Virus record (IMG/VR): IMGVR_UViG_3300018465_000001
Span: 1 to 59,149 of that record
Strand: one strand, 5' to 3'
From: a virus
Length of the DNA: 59,149 nt
Under the pieces are notes generated by a model that saw only the letters and a list, made by a program, of their open reading frames with translations, did not search any database and had not been told where the DNA came from. A program made the translations under genes and the position numbers. Of this stretch, positions 32,542-40,214 are shown piece after piece. Within the stretch, counting starts at the first letter, position 1. Every line of letters begins with the position of its first letter.

Positions 32542-32557
32542 TGACACCGGTGTGTCA
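32542..32557. promoter_or_regulatory. Operator copy TGACACCGGTGTGTCA
   Basis: Palindrome-rich TGAC-N8-GTCA between the capsid gene and the divergent plus promoter at 32613. The gap 32484-32687 holds no gene. Confidence 0.6.
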
Positions 32558-32612
32558 AGCGCGATCGTAGCACCGGACAGGTCAGCCCGGATCAAATGTC
32601 CTCCTCCCCGTG

Positions 32613-32641
32613 TTGACACTTCACAGTCACCGCTGTAATGT
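32613..32641 (+). promoter_or_regulatory. Operator-overlapped promoter, TTGACA-17-TAATGT
   Basis: Operator TGACACTTCACAGTCA at 32614-32629 overlaps the -35; same form at 34273. Drives 32688. Confidence 0.85.
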
Positions 32642-32687
32642 AGTTCCCGTGAGGCCGACGAGCGGCCGGGACGGAAGGACACGAATC

Positions 32688-33461
32688 ATGCGGACCATCG
32701 AGCGCAACTACCGGAAGAACCCGCACACCGCCTCCTTCCTCCAGACCTTCCACACCGGCATCAGCAGCACCGGCCGCAACTACCGCGAGGAGATGAACGT
32801 GGACGACGCGGCGGCGAGGATCCGGGAGGTCATGGAGAACGGCACGGCGTTCACCCCCGCTTGGATGGCGGACGACGCCGAGGCCCGGGAGCTGGAGGCA
32901 GCCCAGGACGACGACCTCCTGGACCTGGTCCCGGACACCGAGGTCACCGACACCCGTACCCCCGGTCAGGTCAAGTTCATGAACGACCTGATCGAGCGCC
33001 TGACCAAGCTGGACGCCGAGACCGGCCGCCAGGCCCGCGAGTTCACCGACCTGGTGACCGGCAAGGGCGGATGGACCTCCGGCCGGGGCGGCAACGCCAG
33101 CGAGTGGATCGACCGGATGCTGAACAAGGAGCGGGAGCTGAGCGCCAAGATCAAGAGCGTCCCGGTCGCGGTGGCGGACGGCCGCTACGCGGTGGAGGAG
33201 GACGGGACCCTCCGGTTCTTCAAGGTCAAGAACGGCCACAAGCCCGGGTTCGTCTTCCTGGACATCCAGGCGTCCGACGAGTGGCACAGCATCCGCAACC
33301 TGGCCCGCATCCGCGCGGTCCTGGCGCTGATCGCGGCCGACCCCAAGGCGGCGATGGTCCGCTACGGCCAGGAGCTGGGCGTGTGCGGGCACTGCGGCCG
33401 GACCCTGACGGATGAGGCCAGTCGGGCCGCCGGTATCGGCCCGGTGTGCGCCAGTAAGTGA
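32688..33461 (+). CDS. DUF6011-type zinc-finger protein
   Basis: 257 residues, mostly helical and charged (GQVKFMNDLIERLTKLDAETGRQ, WIDRMLNKERELSAKIKSV), ending in GVCGHCGRTLTDEASRAAGIGPVC, a DUF6011-type zinc-binding motif. GGAAGGAC precedes the ATG. First gene of an early-type plus-strand operon under an operator-bearing promoter. The region 33462-33536 has no further gene but the AACCTTGCAGTC element also found at 5040 and 48735. Confidence 0.75.
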   Translation: MRTIERNYRKNPHTASFLQTFHTGISSTGRNYREEMNVDDAAARIREVMENGTAFTPAWMADDAEARELEAAQDDDLLDLVPDTEVTDTRTPGQVKFMNDLIERLTKLDAETGRQAREFTDLVTGKGGWTSGRGGNASEWIDRMLNKERELSAKIKSVPVAVADGRYAVEEDGTLRFFKVKNGHKPGFVFLDIQASDEWHSIRNLARIRAVLALIAADPKAAMVRYGQELGVCGHCGRTLTDEASRAAGIGPVCASK

Positions 33462-33536
33462 TCGACCGGGCGGGGGCTCCGGCCCCCGCCTTTCCCGTGG
33501 TAACCTTGCAGTCAAAACAGCGAAGTGGAGGACGCA

Positions 33537-33800
33537 ATGCCCAAACGCAAGTACCGCATCGGCCAGATCCCGGCCCGGGACGTGGCCTCAGGGGACATCC
33601 TGATCGAGATGGCATACGACCAGGGAGGAATCCGGTGGGACCTGGCTCAACCGATCGGGACCGTTCTGACCGTTCAAAACCACGGGGGAACCGTGAGCTG
33701 GGTTGTCCGGACTGTGTCCGACGCCGTTAGGAGGGTGACCATCGAGTGCAAGAACCCGGCCGAACTGACCTACGTTCACGTCCCGTGGGGACAGCTCTAA
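33537..33800 (+). CDS. Small beta-rich phage protein
   Basis: 87 residues, MPKRKYRIGQIPARDVASGDILIEM...; related in its start (YRI-QI-A-D-A-GD-LI) to the 75-residue protein at 43149-43376. GGAGG 5 nt before ATG 33537. Function unknown. Confidence 0.6.
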   Translation: MPKRKYRIGQIPARDVASGDILIEMAYDQGGIRWDLAQPIGTVLTVQNHGGTVSWVVRTVSDAVRRVTIECKNPAELTYVHVPWGQL

Positions 33801-34138
33801 TGATCCACCTGTACGGGCGCGGTGACGTGCTCACCATCTGTGGACTGACCTCGGCACTACCCGGGTCGTTGACGACCGAGATAGAGAATGTCACCTGCCG
33901 ATACTGCCGGATGACGATGATCGCCCAGGGCCAGTGCCCGGAGTGCGGAGAGCGCGACACGCTGAGGTGGGACCCGCACCCCAAGAAGTTGACCACGGTG
34001 GTGGACGGTCGCCTGACCATGAACGACGTGACGGCCGTGTTCTACCTGGCCTGTGACTGCTGCTCGGAAACCTTGATCCCCGAGGTGGACCTGGACGCCG
34101 TGGCGAAGTACCTGACCGAGAACCGGTTCATGCCGTGA
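33800..34138 (+). CDS. Cys-rich zinc-binding small protein
   Basis: 112 residues. CRYCRM, CPECGE, CDCCSE pairs indicate one or more zinc ribbons; acidic C terminus. Start uses TAATG overlap. Confidence 0.6.
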   Translation: MIHLYGRGDVLTICGLTSALPGSLTTEIENVTCRYCRMTMIAQGQCPECGERDTLRWDPHPKKLTTVVDGRLTMNDVTAVFYLACDCCSETLIPEVDLDAVAKYLTENRFMP

Positions 34139-34209
34139 TCCGTATATGGCGGGATCTGATCGACGGCCTGAAGTCCGCGATCAGATCATTCGTCAGGCTC
34201 GGCCTGTGA
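34135..34209 (+). CDS. 24-residue amphipathic peptide (tentative)
   Basis: GTGA overlap with the previous stop opens VIRIWRDLIDGLKSAIRSFVRLGL, which would form a basic amphipathic helix. No independent ribosome site. Confidence 0.3.
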   Translation: MIRIWRDLIDGLKSAIRSFVRLGL

Positions 34210-34237
34210 TTCAGATGCTCCCGCCGATCGCGTGACC

Positions 34238-34267
34238 GAGAGCCCCGGCCGAAAAGTCAGGGCTCTC
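34238..34267 (+). terminator. Hairpin terminator
   Basis: GAGAGCCC/GGGCTCTC with purine-rich loop, then TCTCG; ends the 32688 operon just before the next promoter at 34273. Confidence 0.65.
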
Positions 34268-34272
34268 TCGTA

Positions 34273-34301
34273 TTGACACTTCACAGTCAAGGCTGTAACG
34301 T
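34273..34301 (+). promoter_or_regulatory. Operator-overlapped promoter, TTGACA-17-TAACGT
   Basis: TTGACA 34273-34278, TAACGT 34296-34301; operator TGACACTTCACAGTCA at 34274-34289. Confidence 0.85.
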
Positions 34302-34351
34302 AGTCCTTGTTCGGGGCGCACAGCGCCGGTAGGTCGGGGAGGACCGCAGTC

Positions 34352-34543
34352 ATGAGCGAGATGATCACTAACACCATCGGTGCGGACGCGATCCAGAAAG
34401 GGATGTTCATCGACGGCAAGGAGGTCAAGTACGCGCGGCCCGGATGGAAGTCGACCAAGGTTTACATCTACGTGACCTTCATGGACCGGACGAACACCCG
34501 GATCAGCCGGAACCGACGGGTCTCCGTCCAGATCCCTAAGTGA
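34352..34543 (+). CDS. Small single-gene-operon protein
   Basis: 63 residues; beta-rich (VKYARPGWKSTKVYIYVTFMDR) with basic end. Its TGA stop is the first three bases of the operator at 34541, and a strong terminator follows. GGGGAGG precedes ATG 34352. Likely an early effector. Confidence 0.65.
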   Translation: MSEMITNTIGADAIQKGMFIDGKEVKYARPGWKSTKVYIYVTFMDRTNTRISRNRRVSVQIPK

Positions 34544-34556
34544 CACTGAAGCGTCA
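34541..34556. promoter_or_regulatory. Operator containing a stop codon (TGACACTGAAGCGTCA)
   Basis: TGA stop of 34352-34543 is bases 1-3. Terminator follows at 34561. Confidence 0.7.
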
Positions 34557-34560
34557 ACGG

Positions 34561-34597
34561 AAGGTGCCCCGGTCCTGATGGACCGGGGCACCTTTCC
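34561..34597. terminator. Strong bidirectional terminator
   Basis: 15-bp perfect stem AAGGTGCCCCGGTCC/GGACCGGGGCACCTT with 4-nt loop TGAT, flanked by T on the plus side; separates plus operon from the minus protease operon. Confidence 0.9.
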
Positions 34598-34629
34598 ACA
34601 TCCGGGAGAGCAAGCTCCCGGCGCCGTGA

Positions 34630-34779
34630 TCAGGCCCTGGCGGGGACCTTGGTCACGGTCGCCCCGGGGTGTTTGGCCGCGTACGCCGTGGCCTGGGCCT
34701 CGGTCGTCTTGGTCACGGTCAGCCCACCGGGGAGCTTCACCTTGTAGGTCTCACGCTTCTTGTTGCAGGCACAAGCCAA
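34630..34779 (-). CDS. Small conserved actinophage protein, 49 residues
   Basis: MACACNKKRETYKVKLPGGLTV... (TTG start at 34779; GGGGAGG lies 10 nt upstream). CxC pair plus a short beta-rich domain (TVTKTTEAQATAYAAKHPG). Such small Cys proteins often sit beside the capsid protease. Length is below usual gene-finding limits. Confidence 0.6.
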   Translation of the reverse strand: MACACNKKRETYKVKLPGGLTVTKTTEAQATAYAAKHPGATVTKVPARA

Positions 34780-34784
34780 GTTGA

Positions 34785-36191
34785 TCAGTCCTCCCCGAGC
34801 ACCGAGGCCAGCGCGCGCCGCGCGTCCTCAGCCCTGTTGCGGTCGTCGGTCTCCACGATAGCGGCCAGCTCGGCCCGAGCGGCCAGGCGCGCCTCCTCGG
34901 CCCGCTCGGCCGCCAGCGCCTGGCGCACGATCGCCTCCACGTCCAGCTTGGGCGCGGCCCGGAACGTGACCGGGTCCGGCCCGAGGCTGGCCACGAGCGA
35001 CACCTGGCGCCCGTTGCGGGAGTGGGTCTCCACCGGGAACCCGGGCTCGGAGTGCGCACGCGGACCGGGGGACAGAGCCAGCACCTCCACCAAGGACAGG
35101 TTGCCGCCGATCTCGCGCCAGTCGCCCGACACCTTCCGGCGCTCCAGGACGACCCGGTCCGAAGCCGACAGATCCGGCTCGATCGCACCGGCCACGACGA
35201 TCCCGTACGCGTCCGGGTACGCGCGCACATGCGCGGCCGTGGTTTTGCGGTCGTACTCCGTCATGGTGGCCGCCGCGCCCAGGGCTAGACCGGCGTGTCG
35301 GCCGCCCAGGGTGATCCGGCCCGCCGTGATCTCCTCGCCGTCCGCCGTCTCCACCGTGAAGCGGTTGAACCAGGAGTACGAGTCGTCCTCCCGGGGAGGG
35401 GTGATGCACACACCCTCGTAGCCGACGTGGCAGGTGGCCCAGGTGGCGATGTGGCCGTAGACCCGGCCCGCCTCCCAGTCCCATGTGATCGGGGTCGGGC
35501 CGTCCAGCTCAGGGAGCGTGAACAGGTCGATGCTCGGCGCCTGGCGCGCCATTCCCGCCACCGAGGCCACGAGGGCCAGCGTGTCCGATCCGGCCTCCTC
35601 CGGATCCGGTTCGATCAGCTCGAACGGCCGGGAGGTCTCGGCGAACGCCGGGATGCTGACCAGCGTGGCGGCGCGCACCCGGCCCTGACTGATCAGGAGT
35701 TCCACCGGTGGCTCCTTGCCACCGTTGGCCTCCATGTACTCCTCGACCATCTCCCAGGTGAGGGGCTCGTCCGACCCGGCCATCACGGCGGTGGCCTCGA
35801 ACGAGTCGAGATCGACGCTCGGGCCGAGCGTGCCGTTGGTCGCGAGGTGCATGGCCTCGGCCACGTCCTCGGCCAGCCGGGGCATGGACTCACGGTCCAC
35901 GTCGTCGAACATCACGCCGCGCGCCCAGACGGCCATAGCCGCCTTGTCCATCCCCTTGGTAGCGGCCGGGGTGGTCCAGCCGTCCGCGAGCGCCTGCTCG
36001 ACGGTGAGGATGGCCGCCTCCTGGACCGCGCCGACCTGGACGGCGCCGTCGTGGCCGCCCTCCCGCTGGCGCACCCACTCGAACGGCATCGGCAGATCGG
36101 CCAGCGAGATGCCGCCGGTGGCGAACCGGCGGCCGTCACCGGTACTGGCGTTGATCGGCGCCAGCATGGTCCGGAACCTGGTACCTGGCAT
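34785..36191 (-). CDS. Capsid maturation protease
   Basis: 468 residues. ISLADLPMPFEWVRQREGGHDGAVQVGAV, FEATAVMAGSDEPL and AATLVSIPAFAETSRPFEL match the actinophage head protease family between portal/MuF and capsid; catalytic residues not certain by eye. C terminus is helical and charged (EAIVRQALAAERAEEARLAAR), like a scaffold. GGGAGG precedes ATG 36191. Confidence 0.8.
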   Translation of the reverse strand: MPGTRFRTMLAPINASTGDGRRFATGGISLADLPMPFEWVRQREGGHDGAVQVGAVQEAAILTVEQALADGWTTPAATKGMDKAAMAVWARGVMFDDVDRESMPRLAEDVAEAMHLATNGTLGPSVDLDSFEATAVMAGSDEPLTWEMVEEYMEANGGKEPPVELLISQGRVRAATLVSIPAFAETSRPFELIEPDPEEAGSDTLALVASVAGMARQAPSIDLFTLPELDGPTPITWDWEAGRVYGHIATWATCHVGYEGVCITPPREDDSYSWFNRFTVETADGEEITAGRITLGGRHAGLALGAAATMTEYDRKTTAAHVRAYPDAYGIVVAGAIEPDLSASDRVVLERRKVSGDWREIGGNLSLVEVLALSPGPRAHSEPGFPVETHSRNGRQVSLVASLGPDPVTFRAAPKLDVEAIVRQALAAERAEEARLAARAELAAIVETDDRNRAEDARRALASVLGED

Positions 36192-36213
36192 GTCGTCCTC
36201 CCTCGATGCCAGG

Positions 36214-37881
36214 CTACCGGCGGGACCGGTACTGGCGGTTGCTCATGTCGACTATCTCGCCGGGCTCCACCAACAGCATGGTGCACCGGCAATTACGGGT
36301 GATGATAGAATTGGCGATGTACCAACCGTGACCAGTATCGAGGTTGAACACATGGCCGTTGAACGTGTACCGCTCGATCCTGACGACCTCCGCGAGCGTC
36401 ACGCTCGTGGGGAGAGCGTCCTCAAGATGGCCCGGGAGCTGGGAACCAGCCGACCGACTATCGTCCGCAAACTGGAGAGCTTGGGCCTGGAGGTCCGGGG
36501 AGGTAGTGAGGCCAACCGGATCCGTATGGCTCAGCTCAGCCCCCAGGCCCGGCGCACCCTGGCCGCCCCCGCCAACTTCGCGCGTCGGTTGCAGCGAGCC
36601 ATGCCCGTGCTCCCCTCGGTCAAGATCCCGGAAATCAAGTCCCCCGCCTACGGGGATCGGGTGATCGGTACAGCCGCTACCCGTACCCGCAAGGTGGGCA
36701 AGGGCGAGGCCGAGCTGATGGACCTCCTCGTCCGTCGCGGGATCGAGGTGAGCGCCCAGGTTCCGGTCTACGGGTACAACCTCGATCTGGCCGTGGGGCG
36801 CGTCGCCGTGGAGGTCTTTTGGGGAGAGGGTTACCCGGTCCGTCATCTTCACCAGGCGAGACGTGCGATAGACCTGGCCGATCTGGGCTGGCACGTGGCC
36901 TGGGTATGGCTCTCGCACCGTATGCCCACCGAGGCGTGCGCTCAGGAGTTGGTCACCTTCCTGGAGTTCGCCAGCGGGTGTCCAGACACCATCCGCCCGG
37001 AGTACCGGGTGATTCGGAGTGATGGTGAGGTTGTCGCCGGTGGCCAGCTCGATACGGACCATCTGGCCCTGGTACCTCCGGCGTAGCGCGTTGCGTAGCC
37101 CGGGGTACTGGACCACGGTGTCCCCGGGTACACACTGGATCACTTCCTGGGGAGGACCGTTCGGGTCCCCGGGGAACGCCAGCTCGAACCCGCCCACCAG
37201 GAACGGCTGGCCGAGCGGCACGCGCTGACCGTCGGCCTCCTGGTGGGTGTTGCGCGTGCGGTGGTCGTCAGTGGCCAGCCAGACGCGCTCCAGCTCTTGA
37301 TCCGGGTCCTCTTCCGCGACCGCCCGGAAGGCCTCGGCCCGGCCCGCGTTCAGGGCGCCGATGGCCTCGGTCCGGGCGATCACCGTGGCCCGGTTGCTCC
37401 AGCGCTCCGACCCGGTCGTTGACAGCACAGTGTCAATGCGCGCCCGGAGTTCCGGGATACCCTCCCCGAGGTTGACCCCGGTGGCCACCTCGTGGGCCAC
37501 CAGGTCGAACACCTCGTCAGGCACCCGGACCAGGCGGTTGGTCACCTCGGCCAGGTAGGTCACGGCGCGCACCCGCTGATCCCAGCGGAACGCGTCGCCG
37601 AAGATCCGGCGGAACCCGGCGGCGAACGCCTTGCGAATCTCGCCGGACACGATCAGGTCCACGGCCTCACGCCACGCGGGAACCCGGGACCAGACCGCGT
37701 CCGGGTTCGGCCGCTGGCCGCCCCGGAGCACGGCACGCGCCGTCTCCACCAGCCAGCCGGACAGCTCGGCCCAGACCGCTTGCCGGATGTCACGTTCCGC
37801 CGTGCCCACCTCGAGACGTGCGTCCAGGCGCTGGGGCAGCCACGGGTCCTCCCCCCGCCCGTTCCAGACCGGCTCGGTCAC
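36214..37881 (-). CDS. MuF head morphogenesis protein interrupted by an intein
   Basis: 555 residues as translated, 274 after splicing (extein 1-249 and 531-555). Extein shows the MuF motif: RTEAIGALNAGRAEAF, WLATDDHRTRNTHQEADGQ, VGGFELAFPGDPNGPPQEVIQ joined to CRCTMLLVEPGE. The intein is placed at the conserved cysteine, 36292-37134. GTG 37881 overlaps the small membrane-peptide stop (GTGA). MuF acts with the portal during capsid assembly. Confidence 0.85.
   Translation of the reverse strand: MTEPVWNGRGEDPWLPQRLDARLEVGTAERDIRQAVWAELSGWLVETARAVLRGGQRPNPDAVWSRVPAWREAVDLIVSGEIRKAFAAGFRRIFGDAFRWDQRVRAVTYLAEVTNRLVRVPDEVFDLVAHEVATGVNLGEGIPELRARIDTVLSTTGSERWSNRATVIARTEAIGALNAGRAEAFRAVAEEDPDQELERVWLATDDHRTRNTHQEADGQRVPLGQPFLVGGFELAFPGDPNGPPQEVIQCVPGDTVVQYPGLRNALRRRYQGQMVRIELATGDNLTITPNHPVLRADGVWTPAGELQEGDQLLSARLGGHTVREPYPGHVPAQIGQVYRTSRLVKMTDRVTLSPKDLHGDAPHGQIEVVPVDRNLGAHLDPATDEEVHQLGLALAHLAGTGSGCTDHPIPVGGGLDFRDLDRGEHGHGSLQPTREVGGGGQGAPGLGAELSHTDPVGLTTSPDLQAQALQFADDSRSAGSQLPGHLEDALPTSVTLAEVVRIERYTFNGHVFNLDTGHGWYIANSIITRNCRCTMLLVEPGEIVDMSNRQYRSRR
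36306..36351 (+). promoter_or_regulatory. Putative promoter/RBS of the antisense endonuclease
   Basis: TAGAAT at 36306-36311 fits a -10; CGAGG at 36339-36343 is 8 nt before ATG 36352. The -10 comprises reverse-complement codons for the intein end. Confidence 0.45.
36352..37086 (+). CDS. Antisense nested homing endonuclease candidate
   Basis: 244 residues, wholly inside the intein but on the opposite strand. Residues ~18-42 form an HTH (GESVLKMARELGTSRPTIVRKL); ~118-185 fit an EDxHD/Vsr-like nuclease: E119/E121 (KGEAEL), D145 (NLDLAVG), E154 (VEVFWG), H165/H167 (VRHLHQ), D174, then GWHVAWVW. Third-position GC is high in this frame and lower in the antisense frame, supporting real coding. Would cut the intein-free MuF allele so that the element spreads. 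Exact start could be GTG 36328. Confidence 0.7.
   Translation: MAVERVPLDPDDLRERHARGESVLKMARELGTSRPTIVRKLESLGLEVRGGSEANRIRMAQLSPQARRTLAAPANFARRLQRAMPVLPSVKIPEIKSPAYGDRVIGTAATRTRKVGKGEAELMDLLVRRGIEVSAQVPVYGYNLDLAVGRVAVEVFWGEGYPVRHLHQARRAIDLADLGWHVAWVWLSHRMPTEACAQELVTFLEFASGCPDTIRPEYRVIRSDGEVVAGGQLDTDHLALVPPA
37430..37445. promoter_or_regulatory. Intragenic operator copy TGACAGCACAGTGTCA
   Basis: Exact TGAC-N8-GTCA inside the MuF gene. Confidence 0.5.
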
Positions 37882-37961
37882 GACAGTCCGGCCCAGATCA
37901 TCAGGCCAGCGATCACGGCCAGAACCGCCAGGGTCCACACCTTGCGCTGAAGATCGGTCAC
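37878..37961 (-). CDS. 27-residue membrane peptide
   Basis: VTDLQRKVWTLAVLAV... one transmembrane helix. GTGA overlaps at both ends (with 37958-38170 and MuF). Coupled translation makes it likely expressed. Confidence 0.5.
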   Translation of the reverse strand: MTDLQRKVWTLAVLAVIAGLMIWAGLS

Positions 37962-38170
37962 AGCACGCTCCCGGGGTGGTAGACAGCCGGGTTGACCGGC
38001 CGCGCCCCCGTCAGGGTGAGAACCCGGTCCCAGGCGAACCCGCCCGGATCCAGCGGATAGGCCTGGTGCTCCACCGCGTACCAGGCGGCCTCGGCCTCAC
38101 AGGTGGGGTAGAGCATCGCGCCGTCCGGCGTCTCCATGCCGTACTCCACGTCGATGTCGATCCCGGTCAC
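37958..38170 (-). CDS. Small protein between portal and MuF
   Basis: 70 residues: VTGIDIDVEYGMETPDGAMLYPTCEAEAAWYAVEHQAYPLDPGG... A compact unknown domain. GTG 38170 overlaps the preceding stop. Confidence 0.55.
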   Translation of the reverse strand: MTGIDIDVEYGMETPDGAMLYPTCEAEAAWYAVEHQAYPLDPGGFAWDRVLTLTGARPVNPAVYHPGSVL

Positions 38171-38256
38171 CGGGCCACCGCCACGGTGGCGTAGGCCGAG
38201 AAAGCGACCCAGAGCCCGGCGTACCCCGTCAGCCACCCCGCCACCTTCCACGTCAT
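38167..38256 (-). CDS. 29-residue membrane peptide, paralogue of 25808-25906
   Basis: MTWKVAGWLTGYAGLWVAFS-type helix with basic end; W-KVAG, GL, AF-AY matches to the 32-residue peptide. ATG overlaps portal TGA (ATGA). Confidence 0.55.
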   Translation of the reverse strand: MTWKVAGWLTGYAGLWVAFSAYATVAVAR

Positions 38257-40211
38257 GCGGTCACCATCCCCTGTCCCCGGTTCGCCACCTGCAGCGCGGC
38301 GAACAGCAGATCGTCGTGGTGCCGGATGCCACGCGTCAGCAGCTCCAGCACGTAGCCCTGCAGCAGCGCCCCCAGGTCGGCCGCGTCCACCCCGAGGTCG
38401 GCGGCCAGCACGGGCACGTGGCGCCATGCGTCCTCGGTCACCTTGGCCGCCTTGTCCCGGGTGATCGGGCCGACATGGTGGTGCAGTTCGTGGCGCGGCA
38501 CGTCGGCCCACCGGCCTCGGCGCTCCTGGGGTGTGGTCAGGCGGCCACCGGCCAGCTCCAGCGCGCGGTAGACGGTGAGCTTGGCGGCGGCGTTGAACAC
38601 GGCCTGAGGGGAGGGCAAGGCGGGCACGGACGGCGCGCTGAGCGCCCGAACGCGCGCGCCCAGGGCCTCGGTCAGGGCGCGGGTCTCCGACTCGGCAGGA
38701 GGCTCAGGAGCGGTCCCGCCGTTGGGGGGACCGTCGGCCGGTGGCTCCTCGTCCGGGTTCGGGTTGTCGCCGTCGGTGTTCTGGGCGGAGGTCGGGGGCA
38801 GGCCCACGGTCTCGATGGCGGGCAGACCGAGCACCCGCTGGATCTCGGGGTCGGTCATCAGGTCGGGCTGGGTCTGGATCGCCCGGAGCAGGATCTGGAC
38901 CACGCGCTCCTGGGTGCTGGGGATGACAGCCGGGTCGAACGCACCGGCGCGCACGAACTCCTCGTCCGAGATCAGGAACTGGTCCCGGAGACGGGACGCG
39001 TCCTCCAGCCGGTTCGGCTTGGCCGCCAGGGTGGAGGTGTCGAACGCGAACGCGTAGCGCTCCGGGTCGGCCACCCCCATGGAGACCAGCGCCAGCCGGA
39101 GGAAACCGCGCGTGAGCGCGTCCGCGATCGGCCCGAGGTATCCGGCCTTGATCCACCGGATGCCCTCGTCCGAGATCAGCCAGGCAGTCCAGTGATTGGC
39201 GTCGCCGATGCCGGTCAGCACCTCGGCCGGGATCTCGGCGCTGGAGGCCACGCGGGTGATGGCCCGGTCTTTCATGTCACTGATCTCGCCGGACAGCTCG
39301 GACCAGAAGGTGGTGGGCTTGAGCTGGTCCAGGTAGGGGAGCACGGCGTCCGGCACGGTGGCCATGATCGGCACCATGGCGCGTGCGTCGCTCTGGTCGC
39401 GGATGCTGGCAGCAGCGGCCCGTTGCATCACGGCCATGAACCCGGCCAGGCCCTCGGGGTCACCCTCCTCCCGGGGGAAGTCCACACCCTCGGGCAGGAA
39501 CATGATGCCAGCGCCGGTCAGCCGGGAGTCCAGCTCGGCGAACTCCCGCTTGGTCAGCAGCTCGATCTCCCGAAGCGGGACGATGGCAGAGCGCGTGAAC
39601 GAATCGGCCTGGTCGGTGTCGTTGGGGTGCGGGTTCCAGCACCGGATGAGGATGTCGACCTTGTCGGTCAGCTCCAGGTACGAACCGCCCCGGTTCTTGG
39701 GCCGCTTGACCTTGACCTTGTCACCCTCCTTCTTGAAGGCCGAGCTGGTCACGACGAACCAGGATCCCTGGGCCTTCTCGGGGGAGCGCGCGGCGCCCTC
39801 ACCGACGATCCAGCACTCGCCGCCCACGGCCAGGTCGATCCCGGCCAGGCGCAGACAGTCGTCGCGCTGAGCGCCGGTGCCCAGCGGTACGGCGGCCAGG
39901 CGCCGGATGTTCTCCTCGGTGACCTCTCCGGTCTCCTCGCCGGTCTCGTCGACCTCGGTCACGTAGAGGCGCGCCTGGGCGATGCTGTCCCCGATGCGGC
40001 CCGAGATCTTGTGCAGCTCGGGGATCAGGTCGTAGAGACGCCAGGCCTCGTTCTGCCATTCGCGGTTGCCGAAGTTCCAGGTGCGCCAGGAGCTGGCGGC
40101 GCCGAGATCGACCATCGCGGTGGCAGCGGTCAGGACTGCCGGACGACCACGTAGAGCTGGCGGAGAGGGGTGGTCCCAGCCCTTGTTGCGGTTGCGGCGG
40201 CGAAGGGCCAC
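38253..40211 (-). CDS. Portal protein
   Basis: 652 residues. AWRLYDLIPELHKISGRIGDSIAQARLYV, VGGECWIVGEG, RCWNPHPNDTDQADS, and SGEISDMKDRAITRVASSAEIPAEVLTGIG are hallmark portal regions; Pro/Gly-rich linker then helical C-terminal part. GTG 40211 follows GGGAGG. Forms the dodecameric DNA entry ring. Confidence 0.9.
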   Translation of the reverse strand: MALRRRNRNKGWDHPSPPALRGRPAVLTAATAMVDLGAASSWRTWNFGNREWQNEAWRLYDLIPELHKISGRIGDSIAQARLYVTEVDETGEETGEVTEENIRRLAAVPLGTGAQRDDCLRLAGIDLAVGGECWIVGEGAARSPEKAQGSWFVVTSSAFKKEGDKVKVKRPKNRGGSYLELTDKVDILIRCWNPHPNDTDQADSFTRSAIVPLREIELLTKREFAELDSRLTGAGIMFLPEGVDFPREEGDPEGLAGFMAVMQRAAAASIRDQSDARAMVPIMATVPDAVLPYLDQLKPTTFWSELSGEISDMKDRAITRVASSAEIPAEVLTGIGDANHWTAWLISDEGIRWIKAGYLGPIADALTRGFLRLALVSMGVADPERYAFAFDTSTLAAKPNRLEDASRLRDQFLISDEEFVRAGAFDPAVIPSTQERVVQILLRAIQTQPDLMTDPEIQRVLGLPAIETVGLPPTSAQNTDGDNPNPDEEPPADGPPNGGTAPEPPAESETRALTEALGARVRALSAPSVPALPSPQAVFNAAAKLTVYRALELAGGRLTTPQERRGRWADVPRHELHHHVGPITRDKAAKVTEDAWRHVPVLAADLGVDAADLGALLQGYVLELLTRGIRHHDDLLFAALQVANRGQGMVTA

Positions 40212-40214
40212 GGA

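Larger units (their letters stand above)
36292..37134 (-). other. Intein in MuF, 281 residues
   Basis: Begins C-VPGDT (block A), has TPNH at 39-42 (block B), ends HVFNLDTGHGWYIANSIITRN (block F/G) followed by extein Cys. Penultimate residue is Arg rather than His, a known natural variant. Between the blocks, the minus frame is low in recognisable structure, while the plus strand carries a nuclease gene. Confidence 0.9.

Noticed and set aside
35716-36351. Extension of the plus-strand nuclease frame upstream to 35716
   Set aside because: This part is antisense to the capsid protease and the MuF C-extein, shows no domain, and a ribosome site sits at the ATG 36352.
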